DNA of 64,000 nucleotides from Loktanella sp. S4079 (GTDB taxonomy: Bacteria; Pseudomonadota; Alphaproteobacteria; Rhodobacterales; Rhodobacteraceae). Where the stretch lies: the NCBI RefSeq assembly GCF_000967725.1, contig NZ_JXYE01000006.1, forward strand, positions 279,949 through 343,948, written 5' to 3'. This document shows, piece after piece, positions 9,025 through 17,907 of this stretch. The position numbers and the translations under genes are program-made. The notes beneath the pieces were generated by a model that worked only from the letters and a program-made list of their open reading frames with translations, did no database searches and had not been told where the DNA came from. Position 1 is the stretch's first letter; each line of letters opens with the position of its first letter.

Positions 9025-10020
9025 ATGACAATGCAACGCTGGCTTCTTTGGGCGGCTGTCCTTGGTGTTGTCATCAGCGCGGCCGCCAGCCTATTTGTCG
9101 GACCGCGTGACATTACGATGCAGACAACGCTGGCCGCGCTGACGGCCTTTGACCCCGGTGACGGGGCGCATTTGCTGGTACGCGACCAACGATTGCCGCG
9201 CGTCTTTTTGGCGCTGGTTGTGGGCGCAGGCCTGGGTGCTGCTGGTGCCGTGATGCAAACCCTAAGCCGTAATCCGCTGGCTGATCCGGGGTTGCTGGGT
9301 ATTTCTGCCGGGGCAACGCTGGCGATTGTCTGTCTGATCGCAGCAACTGGACAAATCCACATCGGGGCATCGCTATGGGCTGGCGTATTGGGCGCGTCAG
9401 CAGGAGGCGTGACCGTGTTTTTCCTCGCTGGTATGAACCAATCGCACGACCCGATCCGGTTAGTTTTGGCAGGCGCTGCGCTGTCAATTGTCCTGATGAC
9501 AGTGACCAAAGTCATCACGGTAAATGCCGAGGCCCAAGTGTTTGACCAATTCCGCCATTGGGCGGTTGGATCACTACAAGGACGCGGCTGGAATATACTT
9601 TGGCCCAGTATTGGTTTGACGGTGATCGGCGGGATCGCCGCAATCGCCTTGGCCCGCCCACTTGATGCGCTGGCGCTTGGGCAGGACTTTGGCCAAAGCC
9701 TTGGTGCCGATCCGCGCAAAATCTGGTTCGCGGCCGCATTTGTCGTCGTTGTCCTTTGCGGAACTGCAACCGCCGCCGCCGGACCGATCAGCTTTGTCGG
9801 GTTAGCCGCCCCGCATTTAGCACGCCATATTACGGGTCCAGCGCATTTCCCGCTTTTGCTCGTCTCAATGCTAATCGGTGCAGCGCTGGTCAGTTTCGCC
9901 AATCTATCTGGGCGACTGATCGACCCTGCCTCGCAAATCGACGTCGGCATTATGGCCGCGTTGATCGGAGGGCCCGTCTTTGTCGTCCTTGCGCGTCGGC
10001 TCAGATTGAATAGCCTATGA
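9025..10020 (+). CDS. Fe(III)-siderophore ABC transporter permease (FepD-like)
   Basis: A protein of 331 residues and about nine or ten membrane segments, in the FecCD/BtuC permease family. Recognisable signatures are RLPRVFLALVVGAGLGAAG, QTLSRNPLADPGLLG and, towards the end, GPISFVGLAAPHLAR, the cytoplasmic coupling region that contacts the ATPase. It forms the inner-membrane channel with the paralogous permease encoded next. A GGAG site lies six bases before the ATG and only two bases separate it from the binding-protein stop. Its end overlaps the next permease by four bases (ATGA at 10017). Confidence 0.92.
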   Translation: MTMQRWLLWAAVLGVVISAAASLFVGPRDITMQTTLAALTAFDPGDGAHLLVRDQRLPRVFLALVVGAGLGAAGAVMQTLSRNPLADPGLLGISAGATLAIVCLIAATGQIHIGASLWAGVLGASAGGVTVFFLAGMNQSHDPIRLVLAGAALSIVLMTVTKVITVNAEAQVFDQFRHWAVGSLQGRGWNILWPSIGLTVIGGIAAIALARPLDALALGQDFGQSLGADPRKIWFAAAFVVVVLCGTATAAAGPISFVGLAAPHLARHITGPAHFPLLLVSMLIGAALVSFANLSGRLIDPASQIDVGIMAALIGGPVFVVLARRLRLNSL

Positions 10021-11066
10021 CAGCAACAACACATATGACACTGCGCTGGAAAAAGTGGTCGCTGGTTATCGCCCGACGCGCGCTGTGGCTGAACGTAATC
10101 CTCTTAGGCCTTTTGTTCCTCGGTTCATATGTTGCGCTCACACTTGGGCGATTACCGATTGGCCCCAGCGAAATGTGGGAGGTCGCTCGCGGCACCCCAC
10201 CAAGCCGGGCAATTGAACATGTGCTGATCAATATCCGCATACCGCGATTGCTGGTTACAATCGGGGCCGGGGCAGCCTTGGGAGCCTCTGGCGCAGTTTT
10301 TCAGGCCATTTCACGCAATCCACTGGGATCGCCGGATATCATCGGCTTTACCACTGGCGCGGCGACAGGTGCGCTTACTTGGATCATTGTCTTTGGTGGC
10401 AGCGGTGCAAATGTTGTGCTGGCCGCAATGATTGGGGCGCTCATCGCGGGTGGCGCAGTTTATTTCTTGGCGCGAAAACACGGCAAGGTCAGCGCATATC
10501 GGCTAGTTCTGACGGGGATTGGCGTTGGCGCTATTCTTCAGGCGATCAACGCGCTCTTGCTCGTAAAGGGCGATCTTGACCTCGCGATTTCGGCCAATCT
10601 GTGGCTCGCTGGTTCTGTGGACGGGCGCGACTGGGGGCATGTCTGGCCACTGTGGGCCGGGCTTATCGTGCTGTTCGGGCCGATGCTGTTGGGCATGCGT
10701 CCGCTGGCGATGATGGAAATGGGCGATGACCTCGCCGGACCATTGGGGGTCGCTGTTGAACAAACCCGCCGCTGGATGCTCTTGGCCGCCCTATTGCTTG
10801 CCGCGCTTGCAACCAGCGCAACCGGACCCATCGCATTTGTCGCATTGGCCGCGCCACAACTAGCCCGCAAATTGGGGCGTTCCGGCACGCAACCTTTGGT
10901 CGGGGCAACTCTGGTTGGGGCCTGCCTGATGCTCGCCGCCGACCTGCTCACGCGGGTCGCTCCATTTGCGATCACCTTGCCCATCGGCCAAGTTACAGGG
11001 ATCATTGGTGGGCTATATTTGATCTGGCTACTGGCGGGATATCAACGACAGCGAGCGGGGCTGTAA
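10017..11066 (+). CDS. Fe(III)-siderophore ABC transporter permease (FepG-like)
   Basis: A protein of 349 residues, the second FecCD-type permease subunit. It has the family signatures RIPRLLVTIGAGAALGASG, QAISRNPLGSPDIIG and GPIAFVALAAPQLAR. With the preceding permease it would form the heterodimeric inner-membrane channel for the ferric siderophore, energised by the ATPase at 13349-14146. The NRPS gene at 11188 is inserted between this permease and that ATPase, so import and synthesis genes are interleaved. The 121-base gap after the stop contains TTGACA (11082-11087) but no convincing -10 partner, so I cannot say whether a new transcript starts there. Confidence 0.92.
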   Translation: MTATTHMTLRWKKWSLVIARRALWLNVILLGLLFLGSYVALTLGRLPIGPSEMWEVARGTPPSRAIEHVLINIRIPRLLVTIGAGAALGASGAVFQAISRNPLGSPDIIGFTTGAATGALTWIIVFGGSGANVVLAAMIGALIAGGAVYFLARKHGKVSAYRLVLTGIGVGAILQAINALLLVKGDLDLAISANLWLAGSVDGRDWGHVWPLWAGLIVLFGPMLLGMRPLAMMEMGDDLAGPLGVAVEQTRRWMLLAALLLAALATSATGPIAFVALAAPQLARKLGRSGTQPLVGATLVGACLMLAADLLTRVAPFAITLPIGQVTGIIGGLYLIWLLAGYQRQRAGL

Positions 11067-11187
11067 TCCTGACAAATTTACTTGACATTGCTGACCCCCT
11101 GCCATTGTTTACACGCGCCAGATCTGCCCGTCATGACAGGGTCTCCAGCCATATTGCGACCCCCTTCGGAACCAGCAGGAACACCCC

Positions 11188-13317
11188 ATGACAAGCCATA
11201 ACCCGCTTCCAGATACCCAAATTGGCGTGCGTCCAGCTACGGATACCGAAACTGGCATTTGGTTCGAACACCATCAAACGGAAAACGGCCTTGCGCCGCT
11301 GGTCGATCTTGTCGCGCTGCCCGATGGCACCGAAGCTGGCGAGATTGCAAACACGTTTGTCGGGTTGGTCGCCGCGAATCCAGAGCTGGCACGCACATAC
11401 CAATTTGACGATGCCGGTGAACTTTGGGTGCAACCTGCCAAGACGACAAATGGGCTGCATATCCGTTGGGCTGCTGATCCCGCAGATGCCGGAAAGGTGG
11501 CATCAGAAATCGCCGCAAAACCGTGGGACTTGGCGACACAAGGACCAGTAAGCCTTGGCGTGATCCTATCGGGTAAGACCGTTCACCTTGCGCTCATCCG
11601 GCATCCGATTGCGGCTGAATTGATCGACGGCAAAACACTCTTTGCGCAATTGGCCCCCCAAGCGACCGCAGTCGCGACGCAAACGCAAAACGATCCAATA
11701 ACCCAAACTATTCTCAACGAATTCCAGCTCGCGCTTGATGCGCCAGATATGATCGCCGACAGCGATTTTTTCGATTTTGGCGGCCACTCATTGGTGGCAA
11801 CGCGGGTCATTGGACGGCTCGCGTCAAAACACGGAATTGAACTGCGGTTCAATGACCTGTTTGCACACGCAACCGCGGCATCTTTGGCAAAGATTGCGCA
11901 TTACGAGGCCCCGGAAACCGATCAGCCCGCCGACGATTGGGCCGCTGTGACACCCGGAGCTTTGCCCGAAAAATACGAAACGCGCTCACGCATTCCGCTC
12001 TCTCTTGCGCAGGCGTCATTGTGGAAAATCTACGCGGCCTTGGGCTTTGGGCCGATGTTCAACATTCCATTTGTCCTGCGGTTTCTTGATCCCGTCGATG
12101 AAACAATCTTTGCCGCTGCATTTCGCGACATTCTAGAGCGCCACCCCGCCTTGCGTAGCCGCTTTTACGCCGATGGCGACACCGTCGAACAAGAATGCGT
12201 ACCAATGGCCGAAGTTGACCAGCTTCAATGGTTCTGGCCATCTGAGGCGGTCCAAGACCCCAATCCGATCTTGGCCAAAGAGGCAGGATACACCTTTGAT
12301 CTGGCGACAGAGCTGCCGATACGTTTGCGATTTATTCAAGGGGAAGACGGGCAGCTCCTATCGTTCCTGTTCCACCATATCGTGCTGGATGAATGGTCGG
12401 TGAACCTGATGATGGATGACTTGGCACGGGCCTACGCGGCGCGCGCAATCGGCCAAGCTCCCACATGGGACCAACCCATTGCGCCCTTTCATGCATTCGC
12501 ACGCAAACAATCCGAGGCCGGTTTTGACCAAGCTGCCTTGGACTATTGGACCGACGCCCTAAAGAACGCATCTGACCCGCGCCCCATTCGGGCGGCCGAT
12601 GCCGCACCTCTGGCCGTTTCTGAGAGCCATGCCGCCGACGGCGGGTGGACCGAAATTGCGCTCGAGCAATCTGTGACGGACGCACTTTATCGGTTGTCCA
12701 AAGATTGCTCTGCATCGCTGTTCAACACGGTATATGCCGCGATTTCTGTGGCGTTGCAGCGGCTCGCCGGGCTGGACGATTTGACCATCGGAACGTCAGC
12801 ATCCGGACGAACGGACCCAGATTATTTCGACACCGTCGGTTACTTTACCACGGTCACAGCCCATAGCTTACGAGCACCGGACCACCTGACCCCACGCGAA
12901 CTAATTGGGAATGTCCGTGACATGATCAACGGCTCACTGCCCTATTGCGAAATTCCAATCGACCTTGTCGAAGAGGCGCTAACCAACGGCCAAGCCCCAT
13001 TGGGAGAACATATGTTCGAGGTCTTTATTCAAATTCACGCGCAGAACAAATTAAACGGCACGCTTGAAGGTCCGGATCAGACGATCCGGTTTAGGCAGGT
13101 TGACCCTGACAAGAATGAATCCGTGCTTGGCCTGCAATTCGAGGTGGTCGAAGACGTCATCGAAGGGCAGAAACAACTGCGCGTGATGATGAGCTACCGC
13201 ACCGCACATTACGGCCCAGAGGATGTCACTGCATTGACCCGTGCTGTTCAAAACAGCTGTGCTGCCTTTGCCGGGCAGGATGCGGTGGACCGCCCTCTCG
13301 CGCAGCTATTGCCCTAG
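11188..13317 (+). CDS. NRPS: half condensation domain, carrier domain, condensation domain (VibF C-terminal part)
   Basis: A protein of 709 residues. The first 160 or so look like the N-terminal lobe of a condensation domain, with the HHxxxDG site decayed (RHPIAAEL) and no second lobe. A complete carrier domain follows (about 165-250, DFGGHSL with Ser201), then a full condensation domain (about 265-709) with an intact HHxxxD motif (His396, His397, Asp401, then EWS). The order mirrors the back of VibF (C1-PCP-C2), where C1 is inactive and C2 attaches the DHB-oxazoline to the DHB-polyamine amide. So this is the missing half of the NRPS at 2343-6671, separated from it by four genes. AGGA lies seven bases before the ATG. 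Acting in trans would require docking; I see no obvious docking helix. Confidence 0.85.
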   Translation: MTSHNPLPDTQIGVRPATDTETGIWFEHHQTENGLAPLVDLVALPDGTEAGEIANTFVGLVAANPELARTYQFDDAGELWVQPAKTTNGLHIRWAADPADAGKVASEIAAKPWDLATQGPVSLGVILSGKTVHLALIRHPIAAELIDGKTLFAQLAPQATAVATQTQNDPITQTILNEFQLALDAPDMIADSDFFDFGGHSLVATRVIGRLASKHGIELRFNDLFAHATAASLAKIAHYEAPETDQPADDWAAVTPGALPEKYETRSRIPLSLAQASLWKIYAALGFGPMFNIPFVLRFLDPVDETIFAAAFRDILERHPALRSRFYADGDTVEQECVPMAEVDQLQWFWPSEAVQDPNPILAKEAGYTFDLATELPIRLRFIQGEDGQLLSFLFHHIVLDEWSVNLMMDDLARAYAARAIGQAPTWDQPIAPFHAFARKQSEAGFDQAALDYWTDALKNASDPRPIRAADAAPLAVSESHAADGGWTEIALEQSVTDALYRLSKDCSASLFNTVYAAISVALQRLAGLDDLTIGTSASGRTDPDYFDTVGYFTTVTAHSLRAPDHLTPRELIGNVRDMINGSLPYCEIPIDLVEEALTNGQAPLGEHMFEVFIQIHAQNKLNGTLEGPDQTIRFRQVDPDKNESVLGLQFEVVEDVIEGQKQLRVMMSYRTAHYGPEDVTALTRAVQNSCAAFAGQDAVDRPLAQLLP

Positions 13318-13348
13318 ATTTCAAACCACATGCCAGTCAGAGGCCACT

Positions 13349-14146
13349 TTGGACGCCAGTAACCAGCAAACAACCACGCGCCTCAGCGCCCAAGACCTGT
13401 CACTGTCTTACGCCGGGCGCGTGATCAGCCAAAACCTGTCACTACAGGTTCCCGACCAACAGATTTCGGTCATTATCGGGCCAAACGGTTGTGGCAAATC
13501 CACGCTCTTGCGCGGGATGTGTAATTTGCTGTCCCCCCAAACCGGCCGTGTTGTTCTGGACGGGGCTGATATTGCACAGCTTTCGGCGCGGGGCCTTGCC
13601 CAAAAGGTTGGATTGCTCCCGCAAAGCGCCCAAGCACCTGCGGGTATCCGTGTGGCAGACCTCGTTGCGCGCGGTCGCTATCCTCATCAGGGACCATTCC
13701 GCCAAAACAGCCCAGAGGACGAACGCATCGTCGCAACTGCGATGCAAGCCGCTGGTGTTGCCGATCTTGCCGACCAAGAGGTCGACGCCCTGTCCGGGGG
13801 GCAACGACAGCGCGTCTGGATCGCACTTGTACTTGCGCAAGAAACACCGATCTTGCTGCTAGATGAGCCGACGACTTTTCTAGATATCGCACATCAGATT
13901 GAACTGCTGACACTCTTGCGCAAGCTGAACAATGAAAACGGGCGCACAATCGTCGCCGTATTGCACGACCTCAATCAAGCATGCCGCTATGCCGACAATC
14001 TGATTGTCATGAAAGACGGACAGATCGTCGCCGAAGGCGCGCCTGGTACGCTCATGTCGCCCAAGCTACTGCAACAAGTGTTTGGATTGGATGGGATCAT
14101 CATTGACGATCCCATCAGTCATACGCCGATGATCGTGCCACGCTGA
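13349..14146 (+). CDS. Fe(III)-siderophore ABC transporter ATPase (FepC-like)
   Basis: About 265 residues from TTG 13349. The frame extends upstream to 13241, but that would overlap the NRPS by 77 bases, and AGAGG (13339-13343) is well spaced for the TTG. Walker A is GPNGCGKST, the signature is LSGGQRQR, Walker B is LLLDEPTTFLD, and the switch His lies in VLHDLNQA. The family is that of FepC/FhuC ATPases, which power import through FecCD permeases, so it completes the system with the proteins at 8078-11066. It ends immediately before the convergent ABC exporter-type gene (stops at 14146 and 14147). Confidence 0.92.
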   Translation: MDASNQQTTTRLSAQDLSLSYAGRVISQNLSLQVPDQQISVIIGPNGCGKSTLLRGMCNLLSPQTGRVVLDGADIAQLSARGLAQKVGLLPQSAQAPAGIRVADLVARGRYPHQGPFRQNSPEDERIVATAMQAAGVADLADQEVDALSGGQRQRVWIALVLAQETPILLLDEPTTFLDIAHQIELLTLLRKLNNENGRTIVAVLHDLNQACRYADNLIVMKDGQIVAEGAPGTLMSPKLLQQVFGLDGIIIDDPISHTPMIVPR

Positions 14147-15940
14147 TTAACGCGCGACAGACCATTTCTTGATCGCGCCTTGTGCGTCCCACATCCGTGC
14201 ATAGCGCCCACCAGCGGCCAACAAATCATCATGTTTGCCAGCTTGCTTTAACGCGCCGTCCTCGATCACCAGAATTTGGTCAGCGCCGACAATGGTGGAC
14301 AACCGATGCGCAATCACAATGACGGTCTTTTGCGATACCAGCGCATCAAGTGCGCGCTGAACAGCAAGCTCGCTCTCGGTATCAAGTGCGGCGGTCGGTT
14401 CATCCAGCACGATAATCGGCGCATCCTTAAGCAATGCCCGCGCGATCGAGATACGTTGACGTTCGCCGCCCGATAGGCGGCCACCAATTTCGCCCAGCGG
14501 GGTTTGCCACCCCTGCGGCAAACGTTCGATGAAATCCAAACATTGTGCCGCTTTGGCGGCGGCGCGGACTTCTTCGTCAGTTGCCTCTGGGCGGCCCATC
14601 CGAATATTGGCTAGCACCGTATCGTTGAACAAATAAACATCTTGGAACACCACAGAAATCAGGCTGTTAATCTGGTCCGCTGGAATTTGGCGCAAATCGA
14701 CGCCACCGATGGTGACGGCACCCTGCTGCGGATCAAAATGCCTTAGCAGCAACCGAGTGAGCGTCGTCTTGCCACAACCCGACGGCCCGACAAGCGCGGT
14801 CAGCGACCGTTCGGGCAGTTCCACGCTAAAGCGACTAATCGCCTGACCATCGCCTTGTGCGTAGGTGAAATCAACATTCTCAAAGGCGATCCCAAATTTG
14901 TCGGGCACCTGTGCGGGTTCTGATTGCGCCAGGGGTTTGGTCGCCATCAAGGCACCGATCCGTTCAAGCGCGGCTTCCATCACCTCAAGCATCGCAGTGT
15001 ACAAAATAAAGGTGGATAGCGGCTCTGACAGGCGGGCAACGATAACAAAAACTGCGCCCAAAGTTGCGGGATGCAAGCTGCCTGCAACGACCAGCCAAAT
15101 ACCAAGCCCCAAGACGACAATCAGCCCAAGCTCAACCACGCTGGCGACGATAATATTGGGTTTCGCCCCTTTGCGATGGCCAAAGGCCTGAATGGATTCA
15201 AGTTTGTGAAACGTCTCAGACAGCTTCTCGGCCTTTTCCCCGGCCCGACCTGCGGCACGCAAAATCGCGAGCCCTTGGGTATATTCAAGCACATCTGCGC
15301 TGGCCTCTTGGTGGGCTTGCCCCAAGATGCGCTTACCACGCCCTAGCGCTGGCCGCCGCCAACGATACAGCGGGACAATCGCCGGAAAAATCAAAAGCAG
15401 CAGCAGCCCGAGCCGCCAGTCGAACATCAAAATACCCAGTGCCGCACAAAGCGGTGTGATAATCGCCGTAAACACCAGATTAAGCACGGTCAGCGCATAA
15501 AGCAGGTTCTCATCCACGTTGCCCAGCACCATCGAATTCAACTCTCCGGCACGTTTGTTTTGTAGCTGTTCAAGTGGGATTTCACGTAGTTTCGCACCCA
15601 ATTGCCCGCGCAAACGCCATGTCGCGCGGACCATGCGACCGTCGAAATCGAACCCCTGCGCAAACCACCGCAAACCCGATGCCGTCCCCATCAGGGCGAT
15701 CATCACGCCCAACCAGACCAACGCCCGGCTGAGGTCAGGGTCAGTCGCGGCAGCGGTGAACAGCGGCGCAATCGCAGCTAGGCCAAATCCTTGGAATGCA
15801 GCGGCTGCGATTAATCCAGCCAATGACCAACGCAGGCCCGGTGCTGCCTCTGGCCCGACGCTATACGCCAATTGGCGAAAGGTGGTTAGGAATGAGCTCG
15901 CATTTGTTTTGCGCGGCGCAGCATTTGATGATTTCGACAT
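14147..15940 (-). CDS. ABC half-transporter (TMD-NBD), siderophore-linked heterodimer subunit
   Basis: A protein of 597 residues with a type IV exporter fold: an N-terminal six-helix membrane domain (to about residue 340) fused to an ATPase domain with Walker A GPSGCGKTT, signature LSGGERQR, Walker B IIVLDEPTAALD and H-loop IAHRLSTI. It is the partner of the next upstream gene; the junction is TAATG at 15940. Paired fusions of this kind near siderophore genes belong to the YbtP/YbtQ and IrtA/IrtB group, which despite the exporter fold import ferric siderophores. Others export siderophores, so direction is not decidable from sequence. Since an FepBCDG-type importer is already present, export of the apo-siderophore is at least as likely. 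Confidence 0.85.
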   Translation of the reverse strand: MSKSSNAAPRKTNASSFLTTFRQLAYSVGPEAAPGLRWSLAGLIAAAAFQGFGLAAIAPLFTAAATDPDLSRALVWLGVMIALMGTASGLRWFAQGFDFDGRMVRATWRLRGQLGAKLREIPLEQLQNKRAGELNSMVLGNVDENLLYALTVLNLVFTAIITPLCAALGILMFDWRLGLLLLLIFPAIVPLYRWRRPALGRGKRILGQAHQEASADVLEYTQGLAILRAAGRAGEKAEKLSETFHKLESIQAFGHRKGAKPNIIVASVVELGLIVVLGLGIWLVVAGSLHPATLGAVFVIVARLSEPLSTFILYTAMLEVMEAALERIGALMATKPLAQSEPAQVPDKFGIAFENVDFTYAQGDGQAISRFSVELPERSLTALVGPSGCGKTTLTRLLLRHFDPQQGAVTIGGVDLRQIPADQINSLISVVFQDVYLFNDTVLANIRMGRPEATDEEVRAAAKAAQCLDFIERLPQGWQTPLGEIGGRLSGGERQRISIARALLKDAPIIVLDEPTAALDTESELAVQRALDALVSQKTVIVIAHRLSTIVGADQILVIEDGALKQAGKHDDLLAAGGRYARMWDAQGAIKKWSVAR

Positions 15941-17757
15941 TATTCTGCCAGCTCCTGCATCTTTGGGGCCATTTTCGTCTGGCGGGCACCGCCCAAAGAC
16001 CAGTTCTGCGCCTGTTCATAATTGTTCCACAGCCGGGCATAGACCCCGCCCTGTGTGACCAACTCATCGTGTTTGCCGCGCTCTGCGATCTGCCCGCGAT
16101 CAAAGACCAAAATCTGATCTGCATCGCGGATCGTGGATAGTCTGTGCGCCACCATGATCACAGTCCGCCCGCGCATCAGCTCGGACAGGGCAGCGATCAA
16201 CTCTGCCTCATTTTCTGGATCGGCAAAGGCGGTCGCCTCGTCCAACACCAAGATCGGGCGGCTTTGCAAAAGTGCGCGCGCAATGGCGATGCGCTGACGT
16301 TGCCCGCCGGATAAAAACACGCCCCGTTCACCGACCGGGGTATCGTATCCCTGCGGTAAATCACTGATGAATCCATGCGCTTGGGCGGCAGTCGCGGCAG
16401 CGATCACCTCTTGATCGGACGCATCCGGTTTACCAATCCGAATGTTTGCCGCGATAGATTCCGCGAATAGAAAGCTTTCCTGAAACACAAAGGCAACTTG
16501 TTCCATCAGCTGATCAGTCGTCATTTGACGGATATCCTGACCATGCAATGAAATTGCGCCCTCTGCCACGTCCCAAAATCGCGGGATCAAGCGTGCAACG
16601 GTGGTCTTTCCCGCCCCCGATGGACCAACAAGTGCGGTGACGCTGCCCTCGGCGACATCAAAACTAATGTCGCGCAGCGCGGGGGCTAGATCAGGACCAT
16701 AGGCAAAGGTCACATTATCAAATTGCAGCGCGGGCGCCGTCGGATCAGGCTGGGTTTCACCCGGCTCGCCCTGCCCTAATTCTGGGGCGTTCATGACTTC
16801 TTCGATGCGCGCGACACTAAGCGAGACTTTCTCGATCATATGACGCAGCATCATCATTGGCATCATCGCCTCGGCCATTCCGGTGCAAATCAACAGCACG
16901 CCAAGCCACCGCGACGCAGATAAATCACCAGCGGATGTCAACCAAAGCCCGGTGCCCAAAACCAATGTCAGGGTTGGCATAGGGCTAAGCACAAGCCAAG
17001 AAAATCGCGCCGGAAAACCAGCCGCGCGATACCAATCCAACATGACCTTAAGATAGCCATCCAACGCATCTTGATAGCGGCCAAAGCTCATCTTGCCGCT
17101 GTCGAAATTGCGCACAACTGGCATGGCCTGCACGTATTCCACGACCGCCGCACCAACCTGTTCACGGGCAGCGTTATATTTACGCACCATATCGCGACGG
17201 CGTTTTTGCGCGCCGCTCAAGATTCCATAGCCCAGCCCCAAAATGATCAGCGTCACCAACGCCAGTCGCCAATCCAACGCGATTAACAGCCCAAGCGTGA
17301 CAACAGGCGTCACATAGGCGCGGGCATAAAGCGGGGTGCTATCTGCGACAAAGACATGCAGCGCCTTAACGTCGTCATGAATGACCTTGGCCAGCGCACC
17401 TGCACCTTGGGTTTCGACATAGCCTAGCGATACGCGGGCTAGACGCTCTGCCAATCCGATGCGCAGCACCCGTTCAAGCCGAAACGCCGCATAATGCGCC
17501 TGATTGAAAGCACCAAGTCGGGCGACATAGGCACCCACAGTGCATATTGCAGCACCCGCAAACCACAGCCACGGCACCGTTGTCGGGTCAACGATCAGCC
17601 GCTGCACAACCATCATCAACTGCAACATCACCGCTAAACCAAACAAGGCTGAACTCGCGGAGATCGCCATCGCGAGCCTGATCTGCATTTTGACGGGAGT
17701 CAAAATACGCCAAGGCGACAGACGTTTTGGTTTTTTTGCGGGATGATCTGACGCCAT
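15940..17757 (-). CDS. ABC half-transporter (TMD-NBD), IrtA/YbtP-like subunit
   Basis: A protein of 605 residues: six-helix membrane domain to about residue 330, then ATPase domain with Walker A GPSGAGKTT, signature LSGGQRQR and a divergent Walker B/D-loop, VLDEATAFADPENE. I associate ATAFADPE at that place, instead of the usual TSALD, with the siderophore-linked YbtPQ/IrtAB transporters, which supports the assignment. It should form a heterodimer with the downstream half-transporter. It is preceded by 150 bases with a strong hairpin that separates it from the polyamine operon on the same strand, so it may have its own promoter or be read through from speB. Confidence 0.85.
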   Translation of the reverse strand: MASDHPAKKPKRLSPWRILTPVKMQIRLAMAISASSALFGLAVMLQLMMVVQRLIVDPTTVPWLWFAGAAICTVGAYVARLGAFNQAHYAAFRLERVLRIGLAERLARVSLGYVETQGAGALAKVIHDDVKALHVFVADSTPLYARAYVTPVVTLGLLIALDWRLALVTLIILGLGYGILSGAQKRRRDMVRKYNAAREQVGAAVVEYVQAMPVVRNFDSGKMSFGRYQDALDGYLKVMLDWYRAAGFPARFSWLVLSPMPTLTLVLGTGLWLTSAGDLSASRWLGVLLICTGMAEAMMPMMMLRHMIEKVSLSVARIEEVMNAPELGQGEPGETQPDPTAPALQFDNVTFAYGPDLAPALRDISFDVAEGSVTALVGPSGAGKTTVARLIPRFWDVAEGAISLHGQDIRQMTTDQLMEQVAFVFQESFLFAESIAANIRIGKPDASDQEVIAAATAAQAHGFISDLPQGYDTPVGERGVFLSGGQRQRIAIARALLQSRPILVLDEATAFADPENEAELIAALSELMRGRTVIMVAHRLSTIRDADQILVFDRGQIAERGKHDELVTQGGVYARLWNNYEQAQNWSLGGARQTKMAPKMQELAE

Positions 17758-17849
17758 GGCCTGCCTCGTTGAAATGACGGACTGTTGGCTAGGCTCTTGC
17801 AGCTTGGCTTGTTGCGGCGGACGATAACGACCGACCGGCTGGACTACAA

Positions 17850-17871
17850 CCGCCGGACGACCTTCCGGCGG
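17850..17871 (-). terminator. Hairpin between speB and the ABC half-transporter pair
   Basis: A perfect 8-bp stem, CCGCCGGA with TCCGGCGG, around a 6-base loop, lying 36 bases beyond the speB stop in the direction of transcription. No T-run follows, so it is not a standard intrinsic terminator; it could attenuate read-through into the transporter genes or protect the 3' end of the polyamine mRNA. Confidence 0.4.
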
Positions 17872-17907
17872 AACTTATTCTTAATGACAGAGGTGAAATA
17901 ACTGAAA

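Noticed and set aside
8916..10034. Long antisense open frame (372 codons) over the first siderophore permease
   Set aside because: It is Ser/Pro/Arg/Thr-rich with no motif, and lies opposite a gene with clear FecCD permease signatures; a shadow of GC-rich coding sequence.
11082..11111. Possible promoter before the second NRPS gene (TTGACA at 11082-11087)
   Set aside because: The -35 hexamer is perfect, but the best -10 candidates (TTGTTT, TGTTTA) are poor and off-spaced; not enough to call.
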